64,000 nucleotides of DNA. It comes from Bradyrhizobium paxllaeri (GTDB lineage Bacteria > Pseudomonadota > Alphaproteobacteria > Rhizobiales > Xanthobacteraceae). Every line of letters starts with the position of its first letter. Position 1 is the stretch's first letter. Location: NCBI RefSeq assembly GCF_001693515.2, contig NZ_CP042968.1, positions 7,472,501 to 7,536,500 on the forward strand, written 5' to 3'. The notes beneath the pieces are model-generated. The model searched no databases and was not told where the DNA came from. It worked only from the letters and a program-made list of their open reading frames with translations. A program made the translations under genes and the position numbers. Of the stretch, positions 1 through 8,027 are shown one piece after another.

Positions 1-185
1 AGGAGCTGGAGTATGCCGCGCGCGTCTCGCTCGACCGCGCAGCCATGCAGGTTGACGAAAAACTCGTCAAGCTCGGGCCCGGGATGGCCGTGACGGTTGA
101 GATCAAAACAGGCTCGCGCACGATAATCAGCTATCTCCTCTCGCCGCTGGCAAGATACAAGCAGGAGTCCTTGCGGGAGCGCTAG
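1..185 (+). CDS. HlyD-family secretion adaptor, C-terminal fragment
   Basis: The window opens inside this gene; the last 60 or so codons are read from base 3 to a TAG at 183-185. The visible part has the beta-strand pattern LVKLGPGMAVTVEIKTG followed by a short hydrophobic stretch (ISYLLSPLARY) and a basic end, which is the usual C-terminus of type I secretion membrane fusion proteins of the HlyD family. Such proteins link an inner-membrane ABC exporter to an outer-membrane channel. Nothing upstream is visible, so the partner exporter cannot be named. Confidence 0.8.
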   Translation, partial: ELEYAARVSLDRAAMQVDEKLVKLGPGMAVTVEIKTGSRTIISYLLSPLARYKQESLRER

Positions 186-281
186 AGTATGATCCGGAAA
201 AGCGTGCAGCGGTTTTCCGAAAGATCATACTCAAACAAAACGATAAAGCGGGATGACGATTCGAAGAAAGGTCATCCCGCG
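185..281. repeat. Composite palindromic intergenic repeat (Rhizobiales type)
   Basis: There are two hairpins in tandem. The first has arms GAGTATGATC (185-194) and GATCATACTC (223-232), with inner complementary CGGAAAA/TTTTCCG. The second has arms GCGGGATGAC (248-257) and GTCATCCCGC (271-280). The arrangement matches, from memory, an abundant dispersed extragenic element of Bradyrhizobium and relatives. It lies between the HlyD gene end and the convergent DsrE-type gene and may also serve as a transcription end. Confidence 0.75.
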
Positions 282-313
282 GGGGTCGCTGATCGTCTTG
301 AGCGCCGCTTCGC

Positions 314-934
314 TCATGGCTTTACGTAGGACCACCCTTTTTCCTGCAACTCCATCACGCGCACGACGCCTGATTTCACCACCTCTGCCTGAGAAATGAT
401 CGGGATGTCCTTGTTCTCGGCCTTGTGCATTCTTTCCTGAGTGTTGCCGCAGGCCTTGAACGATACCTCCGGCCTGCTCAGCGCCATCTCCTCAATACGG
501 GCCTTTACCGGCGACGTGTCGTCGCGCAGCATATGCAGGCCCGGCCCGAACGTGACCACCTCGATTTTCACCTTCTCGCCGAGATCTTTATAGTACTGCG
601 CAACATTCGTTGCGTTGTTGAGCGTGAGGTTCATCGCCGCGGGGTCGTTCGTGTTTACTTGCAGAACTAAACGGTGCGCCTTGGCGTCGGACGCAAGCCT
701 CGCGTGGGCGGCAAGCAGGGACCGTTCCCTTCTATGTTTGGCGGCTTTACTATGTTTGGCGGCCTTACGCGGGGCAGCAGCTCTTTCTGCAACGGGCGGC
801 TGGTACATAGCGGGATACGTCGTTGTCGGCACCCAGTACCGTCCGCCTTGCTCTGCCGCAGCGAATGACGGGGCGAACAGGACTGTAGCGGCTACTATGG
901 TGGTTACGCTGGCAATATGTTGAAACATGTTCAT
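314..934 (-). CDS. DsrE-family secreted protein
   Basis: 206 residues. ATG at 934 is preceded by AGGAGA at good spacing. Residues 1-27 form a signal peptide ending AAA; residues 45-85 are basic and Lys/Arg-rich. The C-terminal part (from LVLQVNTNDPAAMNLTLNNA) has the alpha/beta pattern of DsrE/DsrF-like domains, including the VTFGPGLHMLR segment and the conserved cysteine in FKACGNTQ. DsrE domains take part in sulfur transfer or serve as uncharacterised accessory proteins. The signal peptide implies a periplasmic protein, so cytoplasmic sulfur relay is unlikely and its role is unknown. Confidence 0.75.
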   Translation of the reverse strand: MNMFQHIASVTTIVAATVLFAPSFAAAEQGGRYWVPTTTYPAMYQPPVAERAAAPRKAAKHSKAAKHRRERSLLAAHARLASDAKAHRLVLQVNTNDPAAMNLTLNNATNVAQYYKDLGEKVKIEVVTFGPGLHMLRDDTSPVKARIEEMALSRPEVSFKACGNTQERMHKAENKDIPIISQAEVVKSGVVRVMELQEKGWSYVKP

Positions 935-968
935 CGGATTCTCCTATGCACAAACTTCATCAACACGA

Positions 969-1601
969 TCATCTGCTCGGCTTCGCGGCCGGGTGAGACC
1001 ATTTGCACGCAACGATCATCTTCGCGCGCACCGCTTCCCACCCTCCGAGCGAAAACGTTCCATCCACCGCGGCTCCTGTCCGGTGTGCGAGGTGAACGCT
1101 GAGGCTTCCAGCGTCCGGAAGCGACTGCAGCAGGCGAATGACGTCACCGCCGAACGCGACCCCTGCTCCGGACACCGGCAGCGCTGCCGCGATCTGCACC
1201 TGCTGACCGTCGTTGACGCGATAGGAAACCGCGTAATCGTTGCCGCGGCCACGGATGTCGGGCCCCGCGACCACCAGTTCGGTTCGCCCCCTGCGGCAGT
1301 GAATCGAAAGCTTCATTGCGGATTCGACGGCACCATCGTGCGACAAGATCGTGGCGATGGCGACGGGTGAATAGTCGACGGGCGATGTCGTTTGGCTGAC
1401 GATCCAGCTATCTCCTTTGGAGACCGGCTGTTGCACGGGCGCGGCCGCCGGCGACGCCTTGTCCGGGCACTCCGGCCGTTCGACGCCCTCCATCGGGCTG
1501 CAGTCGCGAAGCTGGGCCGTCGGGCCTTCTGCCCCTCGCGTCCAGGCAATCCCGCTTGCGAGGGCGATTCCAGCTACGATCGGGATAGCCGCGCTTCTCA
1601 T
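969..1601 (-). CDS. TagO/VasI-like exported protein
   Basis: 210 residues. The ATG at 1601 overlaps the TGA of the TAXI gene by 4 bases (ATGA), so the two are translationally coupled. An N-terminal hydrophobic segment (residues 4-20) is followed by a short Cys-containing stretch (C34 and C45, with ER between them) and a beta-rich domain starting at W66 (WIVSQTTSPVDYSP) and ending TFSLGGWEAV...CKW. This resembles the VasI/TagO family, which begins C...ERLACYD and contains W.V....SPLDDS. Those proteins are linked with type VI secretion in some bacteria, but no other T6SS gene is in the window. Family assignment is by pattern only. Confidence 0.5.
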   Translation of the reverse strand: MRSAAIPIVAGIALASGIAWTRGAEGPTAQLRDCSPMEGVERPECPDKASPAAAPVQQPVSKGDSWIVSQTTSPVDYSPVAIATILSHDGAVESAMKLSIHCRRGRTELVVAGPDIRGRGNDYAVSYRVNDGQQVQIAAALPVSGAGVAFGGDVIRLLQSLPDAGSLSVHLAHRTGAAVDGTFSLGGWEAVRAKMIVACKWSHPAAKPSR

Positions 1602-2641
1602 TGTGATGCATGCGCTGCGCGCGGTCGGCGTTCCAGCCACGCCTGCGCCGCAGGGAAGCGCGCCAGGCCAGGAACCGTTGCCGCGAGATTGATCGATTTC
1701 CATTTCGGGTCGAAGCCCGGCTGCTGCAGCTTGTCGATTCGCGAGAACAGATGATCGACGAAACGTGCGATGCGCTGGAAGCGGTTCGATTTGGCTGAGA
1801 AATTGAAGGCGACGAGAGCGGTCGGAACGGCAATCGTCGTTACCCGTTCGGCCGGCTTGATCAGATTGGGATAGTCCGCAGCGTCGAGCGTGGCGGGCAG
1901 ATAATAGTCCTCGAACTTGCTGTCATAGGGGATTGGCAGGAACTTGAACCCCGGCTCCCAACGGCCGCGCACGAACGCGTCTACCGGCTTCGAGGTAATG
2001 AAGACGACCGCCGCCATCTCGCCCTTGCGCATCTGTTCGAGCGCGACCTGATGCGGGATGAACGTCTTTTCCACGTCGAGGCCGAGCCGGCTAAAGATCA
2101 GCGGGCCGGAATAGGCCGCCGCGGTACCCTGGGTATTGAAGTTTACTTTCTTGCCGGACAGCTCGTTCAGGCTCTGAATCTCGGGACGAACGAAGATATG
2201 CAGCTCGGACGGGAATAGATTCAGGATGTAGGCAAGCCGCTGCTGAATATCCGGCACCTGGCTTTTGTATTCCTCCAGCACATCCGAATTGATGATCGCG
2301 GCGTCGATGCCGCGCAGATAGAGCAGCGAATTCACATTCTCCGTGGCGCCGCGTGTCACGATCGGCAGAACGTGCAGATTATTTCCATCATCGACGACGC
2401 GGGCGATCTCCGCCGCCAGGCGGATCGGCGCACCCTCGATGAGGCCTCCCGCGATACCGACTGTCCATGCATTCATCGTCACTTGCGGCTTCTGTGACGG
2501 CGGCGCGCGAGCCAGCAAACGATCGCCTTGCGTCCGGGCGTTCGGCGTCTGCGCCTCCGCAGCAAACGGCTGAACGATCACGGGCAACGAGACCAAAATG
2601 ATAAGAAAAAGTCGCGTAGCTAAACCAAAAAGCCGGTTCAT
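1598..2641 (-). CDS. TAXI-family TRAP transporter binding protein
   Basis: 347 residues from ATG 2641, which has GAGGAA eight bases upstream; an in-frame TTG three bases earlier is less likely. Signal peptide is about residues 1-30 (cleaved near AEA). The body has the TAXI-type layout: TVGIAGGLIEGAPIRLAAEIARVV at the start, then RGATENVNSLLYLRGIDAAIINSDVLEEY, a later LSGKKVNFNTQGTAA segment and FITSKPVDAF. TAXI proteins deliver small organic anions to a fused TRAP permease, but no permease gene is adjacent, so it may serve a distant one or act as a sensor. It is followed by the overlapping TagO-like gene. Confidence 0.8.
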   Translation of the reverse strand: MNRLFGLATRLFLIILVSLPVIVQPFAAEAQTPNARTQGDRLLARAPPSQKPQVTMNAWTVGIAGGLIEGAPIRLAAEIARVVDDGNNLHVLPIVTRGATENVNSLLYLRGIDAAIINSDVLEEYKSQVPDIQQRLAYILNLFPSELHIFVRPEIQSLNELSGKKVNFNTQGTAAAYSGPLIFSRLGLDVEKTFIPHQVALEQMRKGEMAAVVFITSKPVDAFVRGRWEPGFKFLPIPYDSKFEDYYLPATLDAADYPNLIKPAERVTTIAVPTALVAFNFSAKSNRFQRIARFVDHLFSRIDKLQQPGFDPKWKSINLAATVPGLARFPAAQAWLERRPRAAHASQ

Positions 2642-3195
2642 CAATCAATTCCTCTTCAAGCTTTGAAGGTGCGGCCGATCGTCGGAACCGGAAGCAGCGG
2701 TTCACACAGGCGCCGCTCGTCCCTCCGCCTGCAGGCGCATCATCGTATTCCGGGTAAATGGTGTCCTGTCCGAATCGACGTGCGACGTGCCCACGATCTC
2801 GTAGGCGAAAGCTACGTCATCCTTGCCTGGGAATGACCGATTCTTCATGGGGCAACCCACATGCCATCACCGCCGCACGGTGAGATGACGTTTTTACAAA
2901 GCGTCATCACGCACGTTATGCACTTCGCTTGCCCGCTGCTGGGAAACTCTTAAGAGGTACATCCAAGGAAGCGGCTCTCAGCATCAGGCGACGCGATTAC
3001 CAACCAGATCGAGAGCTTGATTTCGGCAACCACCGTAGGTCGGCGGGAGAGCGCCGCATCTGGAATGTTTTCAATTCAACCTGTCGTTTCGAACTCCCCT
3101 ACTCCTTGCTGCGCGCGAGGCTGCACGAGTTTTCGCCAGCCAGCTTCCGCTCAAAGGAGCATGCGACGCGAGCGTGCATCTCTGCCGTCGCGCGA
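2642..3195. other. 554-bp intergenic region without a gene
   Basis: No convincing coding frame is seen here on either strand. It holds the upstream region of the TAXI gene and the downstream end of the SDR gene. The only structure I can point to is an inverted repeat, arms GATGACG (2884-2890) and CGTCATC (2902-2908), listed separately. Confidence 0.5.
2884..2908. promoter_or_regulatory. Inverted repeat upstream of the TAXI gene
   Basis: Seven-base arms GATGACG and CGTCATC are separated by an 11-base A/T-rich spacer. It sits about 240 bases upstream of the TAXI start. This could be a regulator site or a weak hairpin; no T-run follows, so it is not a good terminator. Confidence 0.3.
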
Positions 3196-3924
3196 TCAGG
3201 CGGTGTTGCCGGCGTCGACAGTCAGAACGGTGCCGGTGATGTTGCGGCCGCCTTCGCCGAGGAGATACTCGACCATGGAAGCGACGTCGCCGGCCTCGGG
3301 CAGACGGCGCAACGCGCTGCGGCCGGCAATGCGCCGTCGACCGTCGTCGTCCAGGGACCTGGTCAGTTCGGTGTCGACAAAGCCGGGCGCGATCGCGTTC
3401 ACAGTGATGCCGAGTTTGCCGACTTCGCGAGCCAGCGAACGGGTAAAGCCTCCGGCCGCGGCCTTGGATGCCGCATAGACAGACAGGCCGTTGTAACCGG
3501 TCGAGGCGATGATCGAGGAGATGTTGACGATGCGCCCGGCGCCGTCGGCCATCATGTGGCGCACCACGTATTTGGTCAGAACGATCGGCGACAGCACGTT
3601 CAGGCGGATCAACGCCTCGATTTCGGAATTGTGCATGGTGGCCAGCAATCCTTCGGTGCCGAGCCCGGCATTGTTGACGAGGCCGTAGAGCGCGCCGAAG
3701 GCATCGCGCAGTTCCTTTACGAAGGCGGGAATCTCGTCGATCCGGCTGAGATCGAATGCCCTGAAGTGCAGCCGCCCCGCGCGCGTTTCACGGATCGCCC
3801 GTCCGAGATCCTCGCTCTCGCGACGCGCGACCGCGACCACGTTGTAGTCGCCGGATGCGGCGAGCCTGCGCGCAATCGCAAGCCCAATGCCGCGGCTGCC
3901 GCCGGTGACAAGGACGTTACGCAT
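3196..3924 (-). CDS. SDR oxidoreductase, FabG-like
   Basis: 242 residues. Start ATG at 3924 overlaps the end of the upstream ligase gene by 8 bases. NAD(P)-binding TGGSRGIG is at residues 7-14, NNAG at 84-87, catalytic Ser at about 136, and the YxxxK pair at Y150/K154. The end (ITGTVLTVDAG) is typical of 3-oxoacyl-ACP reductases. As the last gene of an operon with two carrier proteins and two adenylate-forming ligases, it most likely reduces a carrier-bound or CoA-bound keto group. Substrate is inferred from context only. Confidence 0.85.
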   Translation of the reverse strand: MRNVLVTGGSRGIGLAIARRLAASGDYNVVAVARRESEDLGRAIRETRAGRLHFRAFDLSRIDEIPAFVKELRDAFGALYGLVNNAGLGTEGLLATMHNSEIEALIRLNVLSPIVLTKYVVRHMMADGAGRIVNISSIIASTGYNGLSVYAASKAAAGGFTRSLAREVGKLGITVNAIAPGFVDTELTRSLDDDGRRRIAGRSALRRLPEAGDVASMVEYLLGEGGRNITGTVLTVDAGNTA

Positions 3925-5299
3925 CGGCGCGCACCATTTTTCCCGCCGCCGTGACCTCGAGCCGCTCAACGAAGCGGATCACCGCAGGCACCTTGTATGC
4001 GGCCAGCGAATCCTTGCATCGGGCGAGAATTTCCGTGCGGATGGTTTCCTGGCGATCCGCATCGGTGCCGTCGGCGAGCACGATGTCGGCGACCACGATG
4101 GCGCCGGTGATCGGGCTTTTGCGCGACCGCGCCCGTGACATCCGCACCGATTCGTGCCGATTGATCACGGCCTCGATCTCCTCGGGATGAACCTTCAGCC
4201 CGCCGATGTTGATGATGCCGCCGCGCCGGCCGATGAAATGGTAACGCTCGCCGCGCAGTTCGACCATGTCGCCGGTGTCGACGAAGCCCTCGGCATCGGC
4301 GAGCGGCGGCGCGGCGGCACCGATATAGGCGTGCGCCGTGCGGTGGGAGCGGATCCGGAGCGAACCGTCGACGACCTTCATCTCGACGCCGTCGCGATTC
4401 CGCCCGATCAGATCGGCGGGAAAACCCTCGCGCCCGTCGTCCACCGCGAAACCGACGCCGGCCTCGGTCGAAGCATAGGCATGGCCGATCGACGCATGCG
4501 GAAACGCCCGGGCCAGGGCATCGAGCACCGCCTGGTCGGCGATTTCGCCGGACAGGCGGACGTAGCGCGGCGAGAAGTTTTCGGCCGCGCCGCTCATCAG
4601 GAGCTTGCGCCAGTGCGACGGCGTTCCGGAGATGTGCGTGACGCCGCCCGCCCGCAGCCGTGCCACGTGGTCGGCGATGGCTTCGCCGGGCTCCGACAGC
4701 ACGATCGATCCGCCGCCGATCACGGCGCGCAGGAATATCTGCAGGCCGCCATAGCGGCGGATGTCGTAGAATGTCGCCCAGGTCGCATTCGGATGGCGCG
4801 CCGGTCCGTCGGCAACGATCGCGCCGGCCAGCCCATCGAGCGTATGTCCGACGATCTTCGGCAGCCCGGAGGTCCCCGAGGTCAGCATCAGCCACTCTGT
4901 CGCGCGTTCGGTCCTCCATCTCGCGGCCGCACGTTCGGTCACGCCAACGCCGGCGACAAGATACGCGCCGGTATCATATCGATCCGGCCGATCGGTAACG
5001 ATCGCATCGATCTCGGCATCCGCAAGCAAGGCCTGGATGTGATCCGGATCGAGGTCGGGCGGGCACAGCAGCATGCGGCGGGCGACGCCGTCGAGCTCGA
5101 TCATGGCAAGCGCGGAATGCAGCTGCCCCGACACCGCAAGCAGCACCGATCGGCCGGACAGTTCGCGGGATCTGCCGATCAGGCAGCTGTGCCTGAGAAT
5201 GTCGGTCAGCGATACGCTATACCTGGCATCGGAAATCGTGCGGCCCTTCGGCTCCGGGCCGAGATACTCACGCAGCGCCAGGACCTCAGGCGGGGACAT
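3917..5299 (-). CDS. Adenylate-forming ligase (AMP-binding)
   Basis: 460 residues. ATG 5299 lies 14 bases inside the end of the carrier protein gene, which supports coupling. Core motifs are present: TSGTSGLPK phosphate-binding loop, YASTEAG, VDTGDMVEL, the hinge region GRRGGIINIGGLKVHPEEIE, and a C-terminal AAGKMV with the catalytic lysine. These place it in the acyl/aryl-CoA synthetase and NRPS A-domain superfamily. It is shorter than typical long-chain acyl-CoA ligases (500-600). With the carrier protein directly upstream it may activate an acid and load it onto that protein. The substrate cannot be read from the sequence. Confidence 0.85.
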   Translation of the reverse strand: MSPPEVLALREYLGPEPKGRTISDARYSVSLTDILRHSCLIGRSRELSGRSVLLAVSGQLHSALAMIELDGVARRMLLCPPDLDPDHIQALLADAEIDAIVTDRPDRYDTGAYLVAGVGVTERAAARWRTERATEWLMLTSGTSGLPKIVGHTLDGLAGAIVADGPARHPNATWATFYDIRRYGGLQIFLRAVIGGGSIVLSEPGEAIADHVARLRAGGVTHISGTPSHWRKLLMSGAAENFSPRYVRLSGEIADQAVLDALARAFPHASIGHAYASTEAGVGFAVDDGREGFPADLIGRNRDGVEMKVVDGSLRIRSHRTAHAYIGAAAPPLADAEGFVDTGDMVELRGERYHFIGRRGGIINIGGLKVHPEEIEAVINRHESVRMSRARSRKSPITGAIVVADIVLADGTDADRQETIRTEILARCKDSLAAYKVPAVIRFVERLEVTAAGKMVRADA

Positions 5300-5531
5300 T
5301 CTCGTAGACCCTGACGAACTCGCCGATCGTCGACGGGAAGGCCGCATCCTCTGCGATGGTGAAAGGATCGATCCCGAGATCGTCCTCCAGCCGCGCGACC
5401 AGGATCGCGAATGCCAGCGAGTCGAACCCGGTGTCGTGGAGCGATAGATCGTCCAGCAGCGGCGGCAGCTTGACCTTCTGTTCTTCAGCGATCTGCTGCA
5501 TCGCCGCGAAAATCTTCGACCTTACCGACAT
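5286..5531 (-). CDS. Acyl/peptidyl carrier protein (second carrier)
   Basis: 81 residues from ATG 5531, preceded by a strong GAGGTGAGGTG stretch; an in-frame GTG at 5543 is less likely. The phosphopantetheine site GFDSLA puts the modified serine at S38. The preceding acidic loop and following helix (LVARLEDDLGI) fit a four-helix carrier protein. It lies between the FATP-type ligase (42 bases upstream) and the AMP-ligase, which it overlaps by 14 bases, so the AMP-ligase is its most likely loading enzyme. Confidence 0.85.
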   Translation of the reverse strand: MSVRSKIFAAMQQIAEEQKVKLPPLLDDLSLHDTGFDSLAFAILVARLEDDLGIDPFTIAEDAAFPSTIGEFVRVYENVPA

Positions 5532-5573
5532 GGAACACCTCACCTCTCAAAAAACGGCTTTCGAGCCGATTGC

Positions 5574-7391
5574 CTAGAACCTGAACCTGCCCTCCACGAT
5601 GCTCGCGTAGACGGCGCGACAGATCGGACGAAAGTCGCCGGTCACCGGATCGCGAAAGAACAACGGGTCGCCCGCGACCAAAGGATCAAATCCCTCGCGG
5701 ATCAGCTGCTGCTTCTTCTGCTTGAAGGTCTCGGTGGCCTCCAGTGAGCGACAGAACCTGACGAAGATCGGAAGCGCATAGACCGGGAGGCGATGCGCCA
5801 GGTGTTCCGTGAAGGTCCAGAAATCGAAGTCCTGATCCACGACCAAAGCCGCCATGCCGGCACGGCCGTCGGCACCGGGGACTGCGACCCCGTAGGTCGA
5901 GGCATCGAGAACGCCGGGGCAGTCTCTGATCGCGTCGTTCACCTCGCCGGTCGCGACGTTCTCGCCCTTCCAGCGGAACGTGTCGCCGACCCGATCGACA
6001 AAATGGAAGTAGCCCTGCTCGTCGCGCATCATGAGATCGCCGGTGCGAAACCAGGTATCGCCTTCGGCAAAAACGTCGTGCAGGATCTTGTTCGCGGTCG
6101 CGGCCGTATCGGTATACCCCTCGAAGGGACTGCCGCCCCGATCGGCGGCGCCGATGCGCCCAACCGCTTCGCCGACCTCGCCGTGAGCACAGCCAATGCA
6201 GAGCCCGTCCTTACCGCGGACCGGGCTACCGCTGTCGGCATCGACCTTCACGATCGCGGCGGGAAAGCGATGCGCCAGCAGCGGCGGGATCCGGCCGATC
6301 GCGCCGGGTTTTCCCTCGACGTTGAACAGCGAAAAATTGCCTTCCGTCGCGGCGTAGAATTCGAGGACACGCGGAATCGCAAACCGCCCGGCGAACGCCT
6401 CCCAGATGTCGCCGCGCAATCCGTTGCCGACCGCGAGCCGCAGCCGGTGTCCTGTATCCAGCCCGGACGCCGGCGCCTTCAGCAGGTAGCGACAGAGCTC
6501 GCCGATATACTGGAAGACGGTGCAGTCGAAACCCACGATGTCGTCCCAGAAGTTTGTCGCGGAGAATTTCTCCGCGATCACGACCGAGCCGCCTGCGTGA
6601 AGCATGCTGCAGGGCGCGACGACGCCGCCCACGGAATGATGGAGCGGCAGGCAATCATACAGACGATCGTCCACGGAAGCGTCCGTGAGCCCGGCAAACC
6701 ATCCGCCCCAGGAGAGGATGCGGCGATGACTGACGTTCGCCGCCTTCGGCAGTCCCGTGGTGCCCGAGGTGTAGATGAGGAGCGCGCGTTCATCGACCGT
6801 GACGTGGCCGCGCTCGGTGGAGGAAAGCGGGCTTGTATCCGCGGCGGCGAGGGCTGCGTCCAGATCGGAGCCGACACCGCCGGCGCCGAGACCCCAGATT
6901 TGCGGCACGCGGTCCAGATGCGGAAGTGCGGTCTGCAACGCATCCACGCACTCGGCGGCAAGAATGACATGATCGGCACGTGCGACGTCGATGCAGTGAG
7001 CGAGCGACCGACCGACCAGCCTGGTGTTGATCAGCGCCACCGTGCCGCCGACGCTGCTGATGCCGAGCCAGCAGGAAAGGTAGTCCGGCCGGTTCGGCAT
7101 CAGCAGGCAGACGGTGGAGCCGGTACGGATGCCCAAGCCCAGTGCCCAGCGCGCATACCGGTTGATCCGCCCGGCCAGTTCCCCGTAGGTGAAGGTCCGA
7201 CCATCCGAGAGCAACGCAGGGCGTCCGGGCTGCCGCTGCGCCCAGTCCTCCACGACATCGGCGAACAGCCGATGCGGCCCGGCCTCGATCTGCGAGGTCA
7301 GTTCGATGGCCTTCAGCCAGGTCTTGGCGACGGAGGGACCGCGCTGCGGAGCGCTTCTTCCGGTCGCCCGCTGGATTACCGCTGCTTCCAT
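5574..7391 (-). CDS. FATP/VLACS-type acyl-CoA ligase
   Basis: 605 residues. It contains YTSGTTGLPKAANVSHRR (ATP/AMP loop), EFYAATEGNFSLFN, and the long FATP-specific stretch FRTGDLMMRDEQGYFHFVDRVGD. A late ETFKQKKQQLIREGFDP is typical of the fatty acid transport protein branch. Such enzymes convert long or branched fatty acids to CoA esters with ATP. Position between two carrier protein genes suggests it feeds an acyl chain into the same pathway, either as CoA ester or directly on a carrier. No transmembrane segment is obvious. Confidence 0.85.
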   Translation of the reverse strand: MEAAVIQRATGRSAPQRGPSVAKTWLKAIELTSQIEAGPHRLFADVVEDWAQRQPGRPALLSDGRTFTYGELAGRINRYARWALGLGIRTGSTVCLLMPNRPDYLSCWLGISSVGGTVALINTRLVGRSLAHCIDVARADHVILAAECVDALQTALPHLDRVPQIWGLGAGGVGSDLDAALAAADTSPLSSTERGHVTVDERALLIYTSGTTGLPKAANVSHRRILSWGGWFAGLTDASVDDRLYDCLPLHHSVGGVVAPCSMLHAGGSVVIAEKFSATNFWDDIVGFDCTVFQYIGELCRYLLKAPASGLDTGHRLRLAVGNGLRGDIWEAFAGRFAIPRVLEFYAATEGNFSLFNVEGKPGAIGRIPPLLAHRFPAAIVKVDADSGSPVRGKDGLCIGCAHGEVGEAVGRIGAADRGGSPFEGYTDTAATANKILHDVFAEGDTWFRTGDLMMRDEQGYFHFVDRVGDTFRWKGENVATGEVNDAIRDCPGVLDASTYGVAVPGADGRAGMAALVVDQDFDFWTFTEHLAHRLPVYALPIFVRFCRSLEATETFKQKKQQLIREGFDPLVAGDPLFFRDPVTGDFRPICRAVYASIVEGRFRF

Positions 7392-7521
7392 GACCTGACC
7401 ATGCAGATGGGTTTGATCGGTGTCGGCGCGGCGGGTGACGCAGCGCCCCGGAACGGGCGCGACTTGCGATCATTGTGAATGCCGCTTCGCTCGGCCGAAG
7501 AAGCATTGCTGTTCAAGTCGT

Positions 7522-7788
7522 TTATCCCGTTCCGGGTCCGAGCTGGTTGAGGATCATCGCCTCCAGCGTCCTCACCGATTGGAAATTCTCGGGCGTGATC
7601 TCGGGTTGAGGAAGGATGAGATCGAACTCGGCTTCGACCTTGAGCATCAGCGCGACCATATCCATCGAGTCCAGCCCGATATCTACCAGCCGCGACTCCG
7701 GGTGAATATCCGCCTTGATCGCGTTCTGCTCGAGGACGCTCCTGACGACGAAAAGAACACGGTCCTGGACGCTGGCAACGTATTGCAT
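7522..7788 (-). CDS. Carrier protein, probable partner of the aminoacyl ligase
   Basis: 88 residues from ATG 7788 (upstream GGGGTTGAA); longer in-frame versions lack a ribosome site. The phosphopantetheine motif is GLDSMD with the serine at S41, followed by a helix rich in hydrophobic and acidic residues. It is the first gene of the leftward operon and is divergent, 239 bases away, from the operon that holds the amino acid:[carrier protein] ligase. In the characterised Bradyrhizobium and Agrobacterium cases the ligase and its carrier protein are encoded near one another, so this is the leading candidate for the aminoacylated partner. Confidence 0.85.
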   Translation of the reverse strand: MQYVASVQDRVLFVVRSVLEQNAIKADIHPESRLVDIGLDSMDMVALMLKVEAEFDLILPQPEITPENFQSVRTLEAMILNQLGPGTG

Positions 7789-8027
7789 TTCAACCCCACA
7801 TATCGCGTAACGCAGCACGATCGTAATCGACGCAACGATAGCTGACTGCAACCGAGGTCAATAGTTCTACTTCGGAGGTACCTCGCCCGGAAGCGCGTTA
7901 CCCATCGACACCCTCTTTTGCACCGCCGACTCCGCAGACACGGTCGGCTAGATTGCCCCTCAGATTGGCGCTGAGTTCATTTCGACGCGGTGCGGGACGC
8001 ACGATTTTCGAATGGGAGACATTGGCT

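Noticed and set aside
2929..3954. Plus-strand open frame of about 340 codons
   Set aside because: Mostly antisense to the SDR gene; no ribosome site and no recognisable domain.
5793..7478. Long plus-strand open frame across the FATP-type ligase
   Set aside because: Antisense shadow of a gene with complete adenylation motifs.
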